Source: Celoporthe dispersa (Eukaryota; Ascomycota; Sordariomycetes; Diaporthales; Cryphonectriaceae). From it: a DNA stretch of 64,000 bases. The position numbers and the translations under genes were made by a program. This document shows positions 1-10,824 of this stretch, piece by piece. Within the stretch, counting starts at the first letter, position 1; every line of letters starts with the position of its first letter. The stretch spans positions 1,178,001-1,242,000 of the forward strand of contig WAID01000001.1 of assembly GCA_016584495.1 (NCBI GenBank), read 5' to 3'. The notes beneath the pieces were generated by a model. The model made no database searches. It was not told the origin of the DNA and saw only the letters and a list, made by a program, of their open reading frames with translations.

Positions 1-59
1 CTTCTGGTCTTCTTTTGTGCGGCCCTACATCGGTTGCTGACCAGTGAACAATCCTCCAG

Positions 60-765
60 GGCAAAACCGACAAGTGCAGCATCACGGAGACCATCCGGAT
101 CGCAGTCGACGAGGAGCCCATGGAGTTATCGCTCTGGGACATCCGTGGAATCGACTACGACCCGACGTGGCTTAATGACGCGCACGTGGCATTGGTCTGC
201 TTCAGCGTCAACATCGGCTCGACGGATTCCAAGGGGAAACATCTCGGACGCGTAAGTGCAGAGAGATCACTTTTTTCTTTCTTTTCTTTCTTCTTCCCCC
301 CTCCCCCCTTTCTTTCTGGCCGCTACTTTTCATCTCATCCTTCTCACCTCACTCCCTCCTCCCACATGTCGTACCTCCTCGGCTGACCCGAGCCTTTGCT
401 GCATACCACAGTGGGTAGCAGAAGTCAATCGCAACTGTCCCGGCGCAGCGATCCTCCTCGTCGGCCTCAAAGCCGACATCCGCTTCCACGCCAGGTCCGT
501 CGAGAAGCTCCGCCGCAGCGGGAAAGCCCTTGTCACCCCGGAGCAGGGCGAACAGTTCCGCGAGAACATCGGTGCGTCGCGGTATCTCGAGTGTTCGGCG
601 CGGACGGGCGACGGCGTGCTCGAGGTGCTGGGCGAGACGGCGCGGGTAGCCATGCAGATCAACAAGGACAGCCGGAAGAAGGGCCCGCGGCCGCTTTCTA
701 GGATTGGGAAGTTCTTTGGGCTGAATAGTGGGGGTAGCGGGAGGAAGTCGGAGGATGCGGCCTAA
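60..765 (+). CDS. Atypical Rho-like small GTPase (5' partial)
   Basis: Likely exons are 60..251 and 412..765. The intron 252..411 (GTAAGT...CACAG, phase 0) joins GKHLGR to WVAEVNR. The first exon probably starts after the acceptor at 58-59, because an in-frame stop lies at 45-47; the true P-loop and start codon are upstream of the window. The order of blocks is that of Rho GTPases: the strand before switch II (MELSLWD), then ALVCFSV, then WVAEVNRNCPGAAILLVGLK, then the ECSA loop (G5). Two hallmark features are altered. The DTAGQE motif reads DIRGID, so the catalytic Gln is lost, and G4 reads LKAD. The C-terminus is basic (KDSRKKGPRP...RIGKFFG) but ends SEDAA with no CAAX box. Family knowledge suggests a membrane-linked signalling switch; here it may be constitutively GTP-bound or non-hydrolysing. 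A divergent member or pseudo-GTPase is the main alternative. Confidence 0.8.
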
Positions 766-1357
766 GCGGGCTATCCTTTTGAGATACGGGAGGACTTCAA
801 ACGATATGTGCATCATGTCTCCTCATGTAAGGTTGCATTTATTCATTTATATCCATATACCTCGGCATAGCTTCGGTGCGGTAATGACGGTGGCAGCATG
901 TGTATCTGGAAATTTGGGGGGGGGGGGGTTCGGTGGGTGAAGGAGGAGGAGGAGGAGGAGGAGGCGGTTGACAACTCGGGGCCGTTGAGAAGAAAAGAGA
1001 CAGGAGAAAATTGCTTCAAATCTTGATCAACAAAGATCAGACGGAGGCTTGAGAATTTTGAGAATGACATGGCGTTCAACGCACGCCCGCTGTTCGCTGT
1101 CTACAGTGTATGCTCCCGCTGCTCTCCTGGGTTTGCTTTTCCCATCTCGGCTATTCTTTCTCGTTTATGATACCCTGTCTTTGGTTGGATGGCTGTGGAA
1201 AGACTCAGCATATTCTTATCGACCATTTCAATACGAGTATGCCAGCGGTATTCCAGAAGAAGCCTCGGCTTCACTAAGCACCAGGACCATCCATCCCCAG
1301 GCACGATCCAGCGCATCTTGTCTCCTCTCTGTCTTTCCTTCTCTGTCCCTGCCACTC
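766..1357. other. Convergent intergenic region
   Basis: This stretch is the shared 3' flank of the Rho-like gene (+) and the 268-aa protein gene (-). It holds a poly-G tract at about 916-928 and a (GGA)n run at 941-965. I see no coding potential beyond short random frames. Confidence 0.6.
941..965 (+). repeat. (GGA)n microsatellite
   Basis: About eight GGA units sit in the 3' flank between two convergent genes, just after a 13-base poly-G tract. Confidence 0.85.
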
Positions 1358-2318
1358 TCAGTTCACAATCGCATCCACCAACCTCCCCGCCAGGTCAAGC
1401 CCAGCCCCGACAAACGCCTGGTTGGCCGTGGACCCGGCGGCAGCCGTCACGAGGGACTGCTTCAGGGTGTCACCGGCCCACCCGAGGAAGATCCTGCCAA
1501 GGCCTGTTGGTGAAAGGGGGAAGAGGAAAAGGATGTTAGTTTCTGGGCATGAGGACTGTGCATGAGACTGGATCGTGACTTGGACTTACCCAGCCCGACG
1601 TCATGTAGAAATACCTGGGCGTCCGACACACTCGGGGCTGATGCTGGGGCAGCAGCACTCGCGGCGTCCTCCGCCACGACCAGCTGCATAGACCGACCAG
1701 CCGCCGCCACCTCAGCCTGCTGGGCGGATCCTGGCTCTTGTGGTAACGGCAGCTCTCTCTGGATCCAGCATTGCCTAACGTCAGCAGGTCACCAAACCTC
1801 ATGGCCACGCGCGGGTCTAGACTCACGGGCAAGCACAAGTCGACACTGTTGTCGTGATTACAAGCCAGCATCCGCCTCACAGACTCCGAATGCTTCTCCT
1901 GCAGCAACCGATAATCCGTCTCCAGCCTCTCCAGCCGCCTCTCCATCCCGAGCGGGATCCCTTGCCCCGCCGCCGCACCCGTCTGGTGCTGTTGTTCTTC
2001 CTCAGCCCCCACCTCGAGCCTGCCCCTCGACTTGAGAAACTCGACCGTCCGCAGGGCATCCTCGGGAGGCAGATTGAGCACCTTGGCCGCGAGCCAGTAC
2101 AGCGCGTCCGAGGGCACCCTCGACAGGGCGCGCTGTACGATCCGGTGGGCGCTCCCGGCGAGGGCGGCGGGGCCCCCTCTTGGGCCAGCCAGGAGTTTCC
2201 TTATGTATGTTTGCATCTCTGGGTCGTAGCTGGTGCGGACGAGCTGGATGATTAGGGGCACGAGGACCAAGGGTATGGGCGGCCCGGCGTGGTGCGTGTA
2301 TGGACAGGGTCGGGCCAT
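1358..2318 (-). CDS. Conserved-looking fungal protein of unknown function, 268 aa
   Basis: Exons on the minus strand are 2318..1827, 1758..1590 and 1503..1358. The introns (GTGAGT...CCAG, 68 nt; GTAAGT...ACAG, 86 nt) restore one open frame of 268 codons. The first intron keeps the frame only if the acceptor is at 1759. The N-terminus starts MARPCPYTHH and holds a hydrophobic helix (IPLVLVPLIIQLV). A helical block follows (DALYWLAAKVLNLPPEDALR), then a short charged coiled coil (MERRLERLETDYRLLQEKH). An alanine-rich linker leads to a glycine- and alanine-rich C-terminal tail with GRIFLGWAGDTLKQSLVTAA. I do not recognise the family. Clean splicing and sensible composition argue that the gene is real. 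The start codon is the first Met of the open frame. Confidence 0.7.
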
Positions 2319-3049
2319 TGTGAGCGTTGTTGAGAGAGGGGGGGAGGGGGGAGATGGAGGGAGAAGGCGTCTGATCTAGTTGGCTGTTTTATCTTCAGCA
2401 AGAGGACTGAGAGTCTGAGAAGAGGAGAGTGTCTCCCGAGAAAAGAAAATGTCTACATGTCTTGTTACAAAAATACGGGCGACTCGGAAGTAAAAAGAAA
2501 GAAAGGCCAAACCTCGCTCTTTGGGCGGAATATCGGCATCCGTGGTGGGGGGGGGGGGGGAGGCTGAAATAGTAGGAGACAGTACCGTGGACCGCGAATT
2601 AGATGCCCAGCCCCAGTTCAGTGTTGTATGATAATGCAGTGTAAGCTCCTCGGGGCCAGAGGAGGATCACAAATGGGCGGGATTAATCCAAAGGCCGAAT
2701 CTCACCGTCCACTCACTGACCAGGGATATCTTCCGCTTATTATTACTTACATATATCGCGTCTTGTTGTTACCACTTCCGAGCTCCCTTCTTATGGACTA
2801 CCTTAAAGAAAGAGAAAGAAGGGCTTCTATGATAGGGATCAGATGATCTGCTAGAAAATGGGTGCGTACAATATGAACACAAAGTAAATAGAAACTGAAG
2901 GCATCCATCAGTGTTGTTATAAATGAGAGGGACTCCACTCGCTCTTCTACAATCCAGGTTGTCCTTGTCTGTTTTTTCTTCTTCCCCTCCTTCTCTTTTT
3001 CTTTTGTCGAACGAATAGTAATTGGTCCATCAGATCACTACCCAGGCAG
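2319..3049. other. Intergenic region, 5' flank of the 268-aa protein gene
   Basis: This carries the minus-strand promoter of the 268-aa protein gene and the 3' flank of the amidohydrolase. It contains a poly-G run near 2549-2560 and pyrimidine-rich tracts near 2970-3005. No gene is visible. Confidence 0.5.
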
Positions 3050-6000
3050 CTACTCAAACACCGAGACCCTCCCCAAACCACCCCCAACAGCCTTCACCCG
3101 CGACCCAATCTCCAGCGGACTCCCCTCAAACACAGCAAAATGCCCATCCGCCCCAGCCTTGGGCACCTCCAGCCCCAGCATCCTGTAAACATTTGTAGAC
3201 ACAAGATCCAGGGCATCCTGCTCGCTCAGCCTGCCCCCGCCATTCTGGTACGCCACGCCCGCCAGTAGCACCAGGTCCCGCACGATCCAGTCCTCCTCGA
3301 GCCCCAGGGCCGTCACCACGCCCGCCCCGACCAGCTTGTCGACGGCCGTGCCGTTGGTGAGCGGGGCCCCGGACAGGGAGCGCCGCTGCTGCCATTTCGT
3401 GCCGAAGCTCTGTGCGGGCGCGAGCACGACACCCACGCCGGCAGCCGCGAGCTCGTCGGCAACGAGGTGGGACTCTGCGCCGCCGACGATCACCAGCCGG
3501 ATCTTCTTGCCGGAGGATGGGCCGAGCTCGCCCTCGACCGTCTTCTTGACTCGCAGGATGGCGGCGATGGTGTCGGCGGAGTGCACAGTCACGACCAGGG
3601 GAATCTCGCCCGCGACAACCTTCTTCAGGTAGGCCTCCTCCGAGTAAGGGTCCCTGGCGATGTCCTCCTCTGACGATGCGGAATTGACAGCCTTGAGCAG
3701 CTTGCGGCGCAGAGCTCCGACGGCGCTCGAGACAGACGGGGTGTCGTCCCGCTTGGCGGAGGTGGTGAGCGTGTAGTGGACAGCGACGTCGTCCGCCCAT
3801 ACCGCGCCGCTCTCGAGGGCCGTTTCTGCTCCTGTCGAGAAACCCACGCTCACGCCCTGTCGAGCGCTGTCGGACCCTCCTGCAAACTCGGGCGCGGTGA
3901 TAGCGCGGGTGACGGCGTACTCGTGGGCGACGTGCAGCTTCTTGGTGTCGAGGGCCAGGCCGTCGATGGCGCGGCTGAAGACCTTGGAGCTGTCGCCGTC
4001 GTCGGTGCTGGACTCGGCATCGATGGCGTTCAGGCCAAGTGTGGACCCAAAAGCGGTGAGAGAGTTGGTGAGATGGCCGTTGTTCAGGTGGATGGCCTGG
4101 GCGCCCTTTGCAGCGGCTGCGCTCATCTCAGCAGTGCAGGGCCCGACACAGGCGATCTTGCCGCTCGAGACGACGACGTTGAAAGGCGCCCCTGCCCCCG
4201 CCGCCGCCGCCGCCGCCGCCTCCTCGAAGGTCTCGTCATTGCTCAGAAGCACCTTGGTCACACCCCTGAGCACGACGTTCTCCGGCTGTGCGATCTCCTC
4301 GTGTGTTTTGTTCAGGCTGAGATCCGGGACCATGGGCTGGGCGAGCGGCTTCACCAGCTCAAAGGGATCATCGTACTGCGCTGTACCGTCGATCCAGACC
4401 TGGACAGGAGTAGCTCCGACGCTCAGCGGGTCCGAGTCCCAGACCACAATGTCTGCATCGTAGCCAGGCTTGATCTTCCCGAGTCGGTTCCCCAGACCCA
4501 GCAGGTCAGCTGGCTCGGTGGTGACGGCACCAAGCGCAGCATGGTAAGGAAGCCCGAACTTGTAGCCCTTGGCGGCTTCGAACAATACATGCTGGGCGTT
4601 GATGACGGGGTTGTCAGAGACGTAGACAGGCGTCAGTCCCTCCTCGTAGAGCATCTTGCCCGCATACTCAGAGCCGGTGTAGGCCTCCGCTTTGTAGTAC
4701 ATATTGGTGGCAAAGATGGCAGAAGCCGGCGGCCTCCCGCCCCAGGTGCGCTTCAAGATCTGCAGCACGAATCAGTATCAGCATCAGCTCCAGCAGCCCC
4801 GCTCACCATCGACAACGTGGGAACGAATAAGACCTACCTCGGGAACGAGGAATGTCTGGTGGGCGTGGTGAAAGGCCCGCACGGCGAACTTGAACTCGTT
4901 CGTGTGATCCACCATGGCCTCGAGGTCAGGCACGGTGTAGCAGTGCGTATTGATGTGCACCTGGCCGCGGAGGGCCGCACCAAGAGACTCCCACTGCAGC
5001 TCCTGCGGGAGGTACGAGGGCATGTTCTCCACGCCGACCTCGTGCGCGGCATCACACCAGTCGTCCTGCTCGCCGTTCAGCCTCGCGGCCTGCTCAAAGG
5101 CGTGCCGAAACTCCCATGACTCGCCCATCCTGCTGACGGGGCCCCTCTCGCCGACCTTGCCAAAGATGCGCTTGGCGTTCTCGCCACAGGCCATCTTCAT
5201 GTACCGCCAGTTCCTGTCCGGGTCCGCGAGCATGTCCTCTGCGCTGATCTCGTCGCGGCCGTCCGACTTCCCGACGGCGTGCTTGATCACGTACGCCTCA
5301 CCGCCGATGTTATTGCCCGAGCCCGGCAGGATCAGGCTCGTGGTCACGCCGCCCGACTTGATGACCTGGATCTGGGGGTCGCCAGGCTGGATGGCGTCGA
5401 TGGAGCGGACGTAGGGCGTGATGTCGGACGACATCTCGTTGGTGTCGTCGGTGCCCCGTAGGCTAGGCAGCGAGTCGACGCCCGAGTGGCTGTGCATATC
5501 GATGATGCCAGACGTGAGCTGGCGGCCCCTGGCGTCCCAGATGATGGCATCGTCAGGCAGGCTTGCCGCTGAGATGTCCTTTCCGACCTCCTTAATGAGC
5601 CCATACTCGACGTAGACATCAGAAGTGATCCACTCCCAGCCCCTTCCGGCACGGGCATCCTCAGGCGAGGTGCCCTGAACGGGCTCACCCACCCAGACCG
5701 TCGCGTTCCGGATGAGCGTGGGCCTGTGGCCGTCAATGTAGCGCGCGTTACGCTCACGACCCAGGCCGATGGGGTCCTGCGGCTTGGTGCGAAGCCTGGA
5801 GCACACGGCGAGGGCGTCGTGCAGCTTGGCCAGAGACAGGCCATGCCGGTTGACGGTCTTTGGGTGGTGCCCGTGGCCGTCTCTGCCGTGTTCAGGGGAG
5901 GAAGCCGAGGGGATCTGCTTCCACTGGGCGTAGACGATGAAGACCAGGAACGAGAGCACGGCCAGGCGCACTGCCCTCGACCGCCGAATCTGTCGTCGCG

Positions 6001-6094
6001 GGTGGTGATGATGTTGCCAGTGCGGGTGGGGAGGCGCTGTAGGTGGTCTAGCCACGGCGCTGTACGGGGGCAGGCTGTTCTTTTCAGCGTCCAT
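3050..6094 (-). CDS. Tandem amidohydrolase-family protein with N-terminal membrane anchor, about 988 aa
   Basis: Exons are 6094..4838 and 4759..3050, joined across a 78-nt intron (GTAGGT...CTGCAG, phase 0), giving HQTFLVPE|ILKRTWGG. Residues 1-40 are Pro/His-rich and basic. Residues 41-56 form one membrane span, so a type II membrane protein with a lumenal or extracellular catalytic part is likely. The first amidohydrolase unit has the metal-binding HSH in GIIDMHSHSGVD (residues 201-203), IKSGGVTTSLILPGSG, and further His residues in VHINTHCY and AFHHAHQTF. It closes with GKIKPGYDADIVVWD. A second unit begins near VLRGVTKVLL and repeats the fold elements (VVVSSGKIACVGP), but the expected DxHxH site reads TNSLTAFGSTLG, so its metal site looks lost. 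An eight-residue Ala run lies at the boundary. Similar fungal proteins are often labelled amidohydrolase or CE9; the substrate is unknown. Confidence 0.85.
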
Positions 6095-6985
6095 CTTCTC
6101 GTCCTAAGTCCAGGCTCTCCCTCCTACAAGGATCTAAGCTTGGGAAGGTGCTCCAGGAGCAGAATATGAGGAAGGAAGCAGGGACAGTGTTTTCAGGAGG
6201 CAGGTGTGCTGTTGTTGTGGAAGTCGCTGCCGGCGTTGCGGGGCCGCTGATAACCGCCGGCATCGCCATTCTTGCACGCTGTAGTTGCTGTGACGATGAT
6301 GTGATTCGGACCAGTGTACTAACTTGATAAGGCAGGTAATTAGCCTTTTGGGAGTAATTCTGAATTTCTAAAAACAGATTCATGGTCTCAGTTGTTGCTT
6401 TTGATATGCAAAGCAGGTGCTCAGAAGGCAGGGAGAATATACAGGAATTCAGAATGGAGAAGAGGAGAAGCCGACATTGATGGATCTGAACAACAAACAG
6501 CATCCCATAGTAACGGACCAGTACATTATTGTCTAATAATGAAATGAGTACCTTGTCTTGCTAGCCGCCCTGCCCCCGAGTGAATAGCAATCGTCGAAAT
6601 AAGAGTAATATACCATGGAGAGTTCGCATAACTAAAACCTGCAATTTACCCACTGGCAATACGTGCTGTCGATGCTAGGATGTGAGGATTCAACGGCCAA
6701 ATACCGAAAGTTTCCCTCCGCGATACTGCTCGTTGTAGGCAGAAGTGATTCGGTATTGGATTAAGTATGCCATCGGTCATACTGATAGGAAAGAGGCAAG
6801 ACGTGCGAGGTAAATGACCACCCGCCCATGAGCCTACCATGTCCAGGAGCCGGCCTGAACAAACTGGTGATTCCTTTCCTCTTTCGGGTCCCGCCAAGTC
6901 TGGAAATGTTCCCTTGCCTGTCCACATGCACACCAAGTCTGACCTCCGCTGCTTGCTACCGCCTTGATATCACGCCGCCGGTCCT
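6095..6985. other. Intergenic, amidohydrolase promoter side
   Basis: This is the upstream region of the amidohydrolase and the 3' flank of the F-box gene, both on the minus strand. A moderately AT-rich segment lies around 6300-6640. I see no convincing exon. Confidence 0.5.
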
Positions 6986-8861
6986 TCAGTCGTCGGGATA
7001 CTCCTCCGTTATGTTGCTGATGAATCTCTGGTCGGCCTCACTCCAGCGCTTGAAGAACTGCCCCGCCAGCTTCATCATCCGTATTGGCGGTGGGCCCGAC
7101 ATGGGAATAATGTTCTCCTCGGCCACATACCGGAGAAACCCCTCTAGGCTTCTACAGAGTCCTAAGTCAGCTGCATTTGGACCTAGTAGTCAGGTGAGCA
7201 GGGCGGAGGAAAGAGATTTCATGCCACGTACATAACGAAATAGAAAGGCTGCTCTTCACCCTTCGATAGTGAGTCTACGTCCATAGCGTTCTTCCATTGT
7301 TGGGCTGCCGTGCATCGCTCGTCCCAGCCGGTGATGATTCCTCGGTAGCTGAGGCGCCGATGCCGAACCTGTGTCCCGACTTTGTATGGCACGTTAACCC
7401 AGATCCTTCGACGCTTGGGCTTGATCGGCTTTTTGTGCTCCAGCCGCAGACCCTCGAGCCTCTCTAGCGGCCTCCAGTGCTGAGGCGAGTGTAGGTTCTG
7501 CACCAGGGGCGGCATGACCTCCTGGAACTGTACCACGTCCTGGCTGAATCTGTTGTGCACCATGCCCATCAGGGACCGGAAAGCGTCGAGGCGGTCGACG
7601 TTCTCGGCGCTGAAGATGAAACACGCCCACATGGCGGCATACTCACAACGCCCGCTGTCGTAAAGCGGGGTCCACTCAGGAGCCTCCGTGGAGTTATTGC
7701 GATCGATGTGCCCTTCGAGGCCCGCCCGCAGGGATCCCAGGATGCTGAGGGCTGTTTCCCGGACCATGTCTCTTGTGCTCGCAGGGCTGAGGTGTGCAGC
7801 GTAGTCCACGGGCAGGACGCCCGTCTGCGAGAGCTCTTGGATGATCTCCATGCGATCGATCTTCTCGCTGTGGTTGAAGGGGTCCATGTACATCCTGATG
7901 TTCTCGAAGGCGTCCGTCACGCCGTTCGCACCTCGGCGCTCTCCATCGAGGGTCATGTGGGCGTCTGCGGATACCATCGCGTATGTGTGCTGCGGCGTGA
8001 GGATCGGCTCTGCGTTCACGCGTAGCATCTTGGCGACGGCGCAGAAGATGACGACTGACTGCAGCACCCGACAGCCTGGGCGATCGGCGATGGAAGAGGA
8101 GAGGAGTGCCGAGGCCAAAAATTGTTCGCCACATCGAGCATGTGGAATCTCGGATACATACCGGTACGCTTTTCGTCCCGTAAGAAGGCTGCAATGTGTG
8201 AGGCCTTCTCGCGTGTCGTGAACTTTACCCAACCACCACGCGTCCCCTGCACGATCTCAGAAGTCATTTGTTTCAGGGAATCTGTGAGCAAGTTCGTGGT
8301 GACCCCGGGGCCTGACACGAATTCGTCGAAAGCAGCGACTGCGGTCAACAGGTCGACATATTCTCCCCTGTGCAACCTGCACCACACGTCGACAGCCCGA
8401 CGGCGGTATCGCATTTCGACTATGGCCTGTGCGTGCCACGTCCTGGAGAGCGCATCGTCGGCATCATCTGGCGTCACAGCGGCGACTTGGTGGAGAATGT
8501 CATCCACATCAGTGCCAAGAGCGGCCACTATACCCATCCGTAGGACTCTGTCCCGCTTTGTCTCGAGCAGCGCTTCGATCATGCGAAGCACTCCCTGATC
8601 CATCTCTTTGCGCTGGTGGAAGAGAAAGTACCAATCGGTCTGCAGGATAGGCTCCGAGCACCTAGCCTCAATCTGATGTCGCTCGTCCCAGCGTTTCCAG
8701 TTGCGAATGCAGTGTCTGCGCCAGACTGGTGAGGATCGCACGACTCCATACAGTCGCTTGCAAGAAAGACCAGTGTTTATGGAGTCTGTCACGCTGTCGC
8801 CGTAGCTTACGACTTGGCTGAGGATCTCGTCCGGCAGGTTGAGCAGCCAAGTCCCAGCCAT
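6986..8861 (-). CDS. F-box protein with YccV/HspQ-like C-terminal domain, 569 aa
   Basis: Exons are 8861..8162, 8075..7232 and 7151..6986. The introns (GTATGT...CCCAG; GTACGT...TGTAG) keep frame through RTG|CRVLQS and FYFV(I)SLEGF. The F-box is at residues 2-45 (LLNLPDEILSQVVSYGD, LSCKRLYGVVRSSPVWRRHC), the SKP1-binding adaptor element of SCF ubiquitin ligases. The middle is a helical transglutaminase-like/SirB1-type region. The C-terminal ~110 residues match the YccV/HspQ fold: VPYKVGTQVRHRRLSYRGII, GWDERC, QPFYFV, then RYVAEENI. In bacteria this domain was described as hemimethylated-DNA-binding and later as a protease specificity factor. I chose the ATG at 8861 because the F-box starts directly after it. 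An upstream in-frame ATG at 9092 would translate a (GA)n/(GAA)n microsatellite. The likely role is substrate selection for ubiquitination. Confidence 0.9.
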
Positions 8862-8893
8862 GATGTCTAAATGGTCAGAGGTTCGTAGGTGGC

Positions 8894-8906
8894 AAGAAGA
8901 AGAAGA

Positions 8907-8945
<39 letters not shown>

Positions 8946-8972
8946 AGAAGAAGAAGAAGAAGAAGAAGAGAA
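8894..8972 (+). repeat. Compound (GAA)n(GA)n(GAA)n microsatellite in the 5' leader
   Basis: About 79 bp of pure purine repeats lie 33-110 bp upstream of the chosen F-box start, in its untranslated leader. Length variation here could alter expression of that gene. Confidence 0.9.
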
Positions 8973-10824
8973 ACAACAGGATGGATCTGTGCGTACGGCC
9001 TCGCGATGTTTGATGGAAATCAGATGAAAGCGCTGTGGCGGACGACGGAGAGGTTGCTGAGATGAGGAGAAATCAGGCAAACGACAGCTCATCCGTCAGA
9101 GAAGGTGACGCCCAATTTAAATGAAGTATCACGTGATATGCAGTGTTGCTTCCCCGCCCCTTTCATCTGCTTTTTGTACGACACCAGTTCGCCTTGTGAG
9201 ACATTGCGCTCGAGGGCCAATGGATTCCCTGATCTTTCCTCAGCTTCAGGGTTGCTTTGGAAACGGAAGTGTGCAGCTGCGACCCTGGAGAGGGTTAGTG
9301 TTCTTGCCAGGTTATCTTCGCTTAAGCAGACGAACGGGATTTGAGTAAATATTGACAAAGCCAAAATGATTGTGCCAAACAAAGGCAAAGAAAATTTGAA
9401 CTCGGAATGGAGGGTTGGTGGAATTAGGAGAAGTCTAGAGGGCTGGGGGAGGGGGGTCAGCTTAAGAATTTGCAGTGTACATATGAGCAAGTGAGTCTAT
9501 TCTGAGCAGGTATCCATTTATGTGATCATAGCAGTTCTTTTAACATTGTTCCAAGCTGTGTAGTGCTTTGTTGCCTTAGGTTATCAATGTACCTAGATGC
9601 ATCACTGTGCACATGGCAATGCAGTCTGGTTGAACTTGTCTTTCAGCTTGCATGCAGTGGCTTGACTGATTGCAGATATATTTCAAACTCAGGATGTTCT
9701 CTATAGTATATTGATAGAATGATCTTTATTGATGAAAATGATTCTGTTTACAGACATGATGTTGGTCAGGCTCTGGCTGCCCCTTGGCCTAGAAGACATC
9801 CCAGGCTCTTTAACATTCATTTTCAGCTTGAAAGAGATGATAATTTCTGTTTTTTCCTCTAGACCCATGACCTTAAGCTCATTATGCTTTTCAAAGGCAT
9901 GCAATATGAAGATCCCCACGTTGCTGAAGCTGACTTCACACGACAGAATGCAACCATGGCAGATGTCCGAGTTCCTTGCAGTCACCAGGGACCAACTTTA
10001 TGCCTGTGAACATTGAAGGTCACTGGATAGTACAGATCCTCCCCCAGATCACCCAAGATGGCAGATAAAGTTTTCTCTGAGTTCTACACATCGTTTCGTA
10101 GAGCGATCCCGTAACGCCGTCCCCATGCCCAGGCAGGCACTGTGAGGGATTGTATAGGTGGAAAAGGCCACCGCCGCTCAATAATTATTAGGACAAATGG
10201 TCCTTGACTGATAGCTAAGTGTCACAAGATTCCCTCGTACGATCTGGTAGCCCGAAAGGTATTAGACGTCGTGATAAAAGAATTTCTTCCGCCGGCAGTA
10301 TCAGCGCAGACCACGCGGTCAGAGAAAGTGACCTGGCCATACTATATCATTGCTTCAAGGTTTACTCAAATTCCCCAAAATGAATCTATTGATACCTCAT
10401 AGATTCATACAGGGCGATTTAGATAGCATCCTTCCAAAAGCCTTGTCTTTCGTGTAGTCATGTTTGAGAATTATTAGAGACTCTAGACGGAAGTGATTAA
10501 TACCGCGAGCCTGATATGCTCCACCGATGTCCAATACCGAAGCTATTTTAGCTGGTCCTGGCGATCGGTAACGTCATGTAAAAGCACAAATGAATGAACT
10601 TTAGTCTATTCGTCATTACCCGTTCGGCTCCATCATCGTGAGAACCCCTTGGACTAGTAGCCGTTACAGTGGCTCCATGCGGCGCGTTGAAAAAGGGTTC
10701 CTAGAATCTATTCTTCTTGATTCGATATCAGCAGAGCTCACTCGGCTTCGTCTTCTCCCTGCAAGCCTTCTACACACTGTCATTGCCACATGGTCAAGCT
10801 ATCTTCTGTCGTACGCACGTCAAA
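8973..10824. other. Divergent intergenic region between the F-box and kinase/PHD genes
   Basis: About 1.85 kb without a supported gene. Base composition is visibly more AT-rich than in flanking genes. Overlapping short frames on both strands at 9701-10016 are not recognisable proteins. The 10.3-10.8 kb part is the probable promoter of the kinase/PHD gene. Confidence 0.5.

Noticed and set aside
3776..5119. 447-codon open frame antisense to the amidohydrolase
   Set aside because: It overlaps both conserved amidohydrolase exons and their intron and shows no domain.
8862..9092. N-terminal extension of the F-box protein from the upstream ATG
   Set aside because: It would translate the GA/GAA microsatellite. 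The F-box begins immediately after the ATG at 8861.
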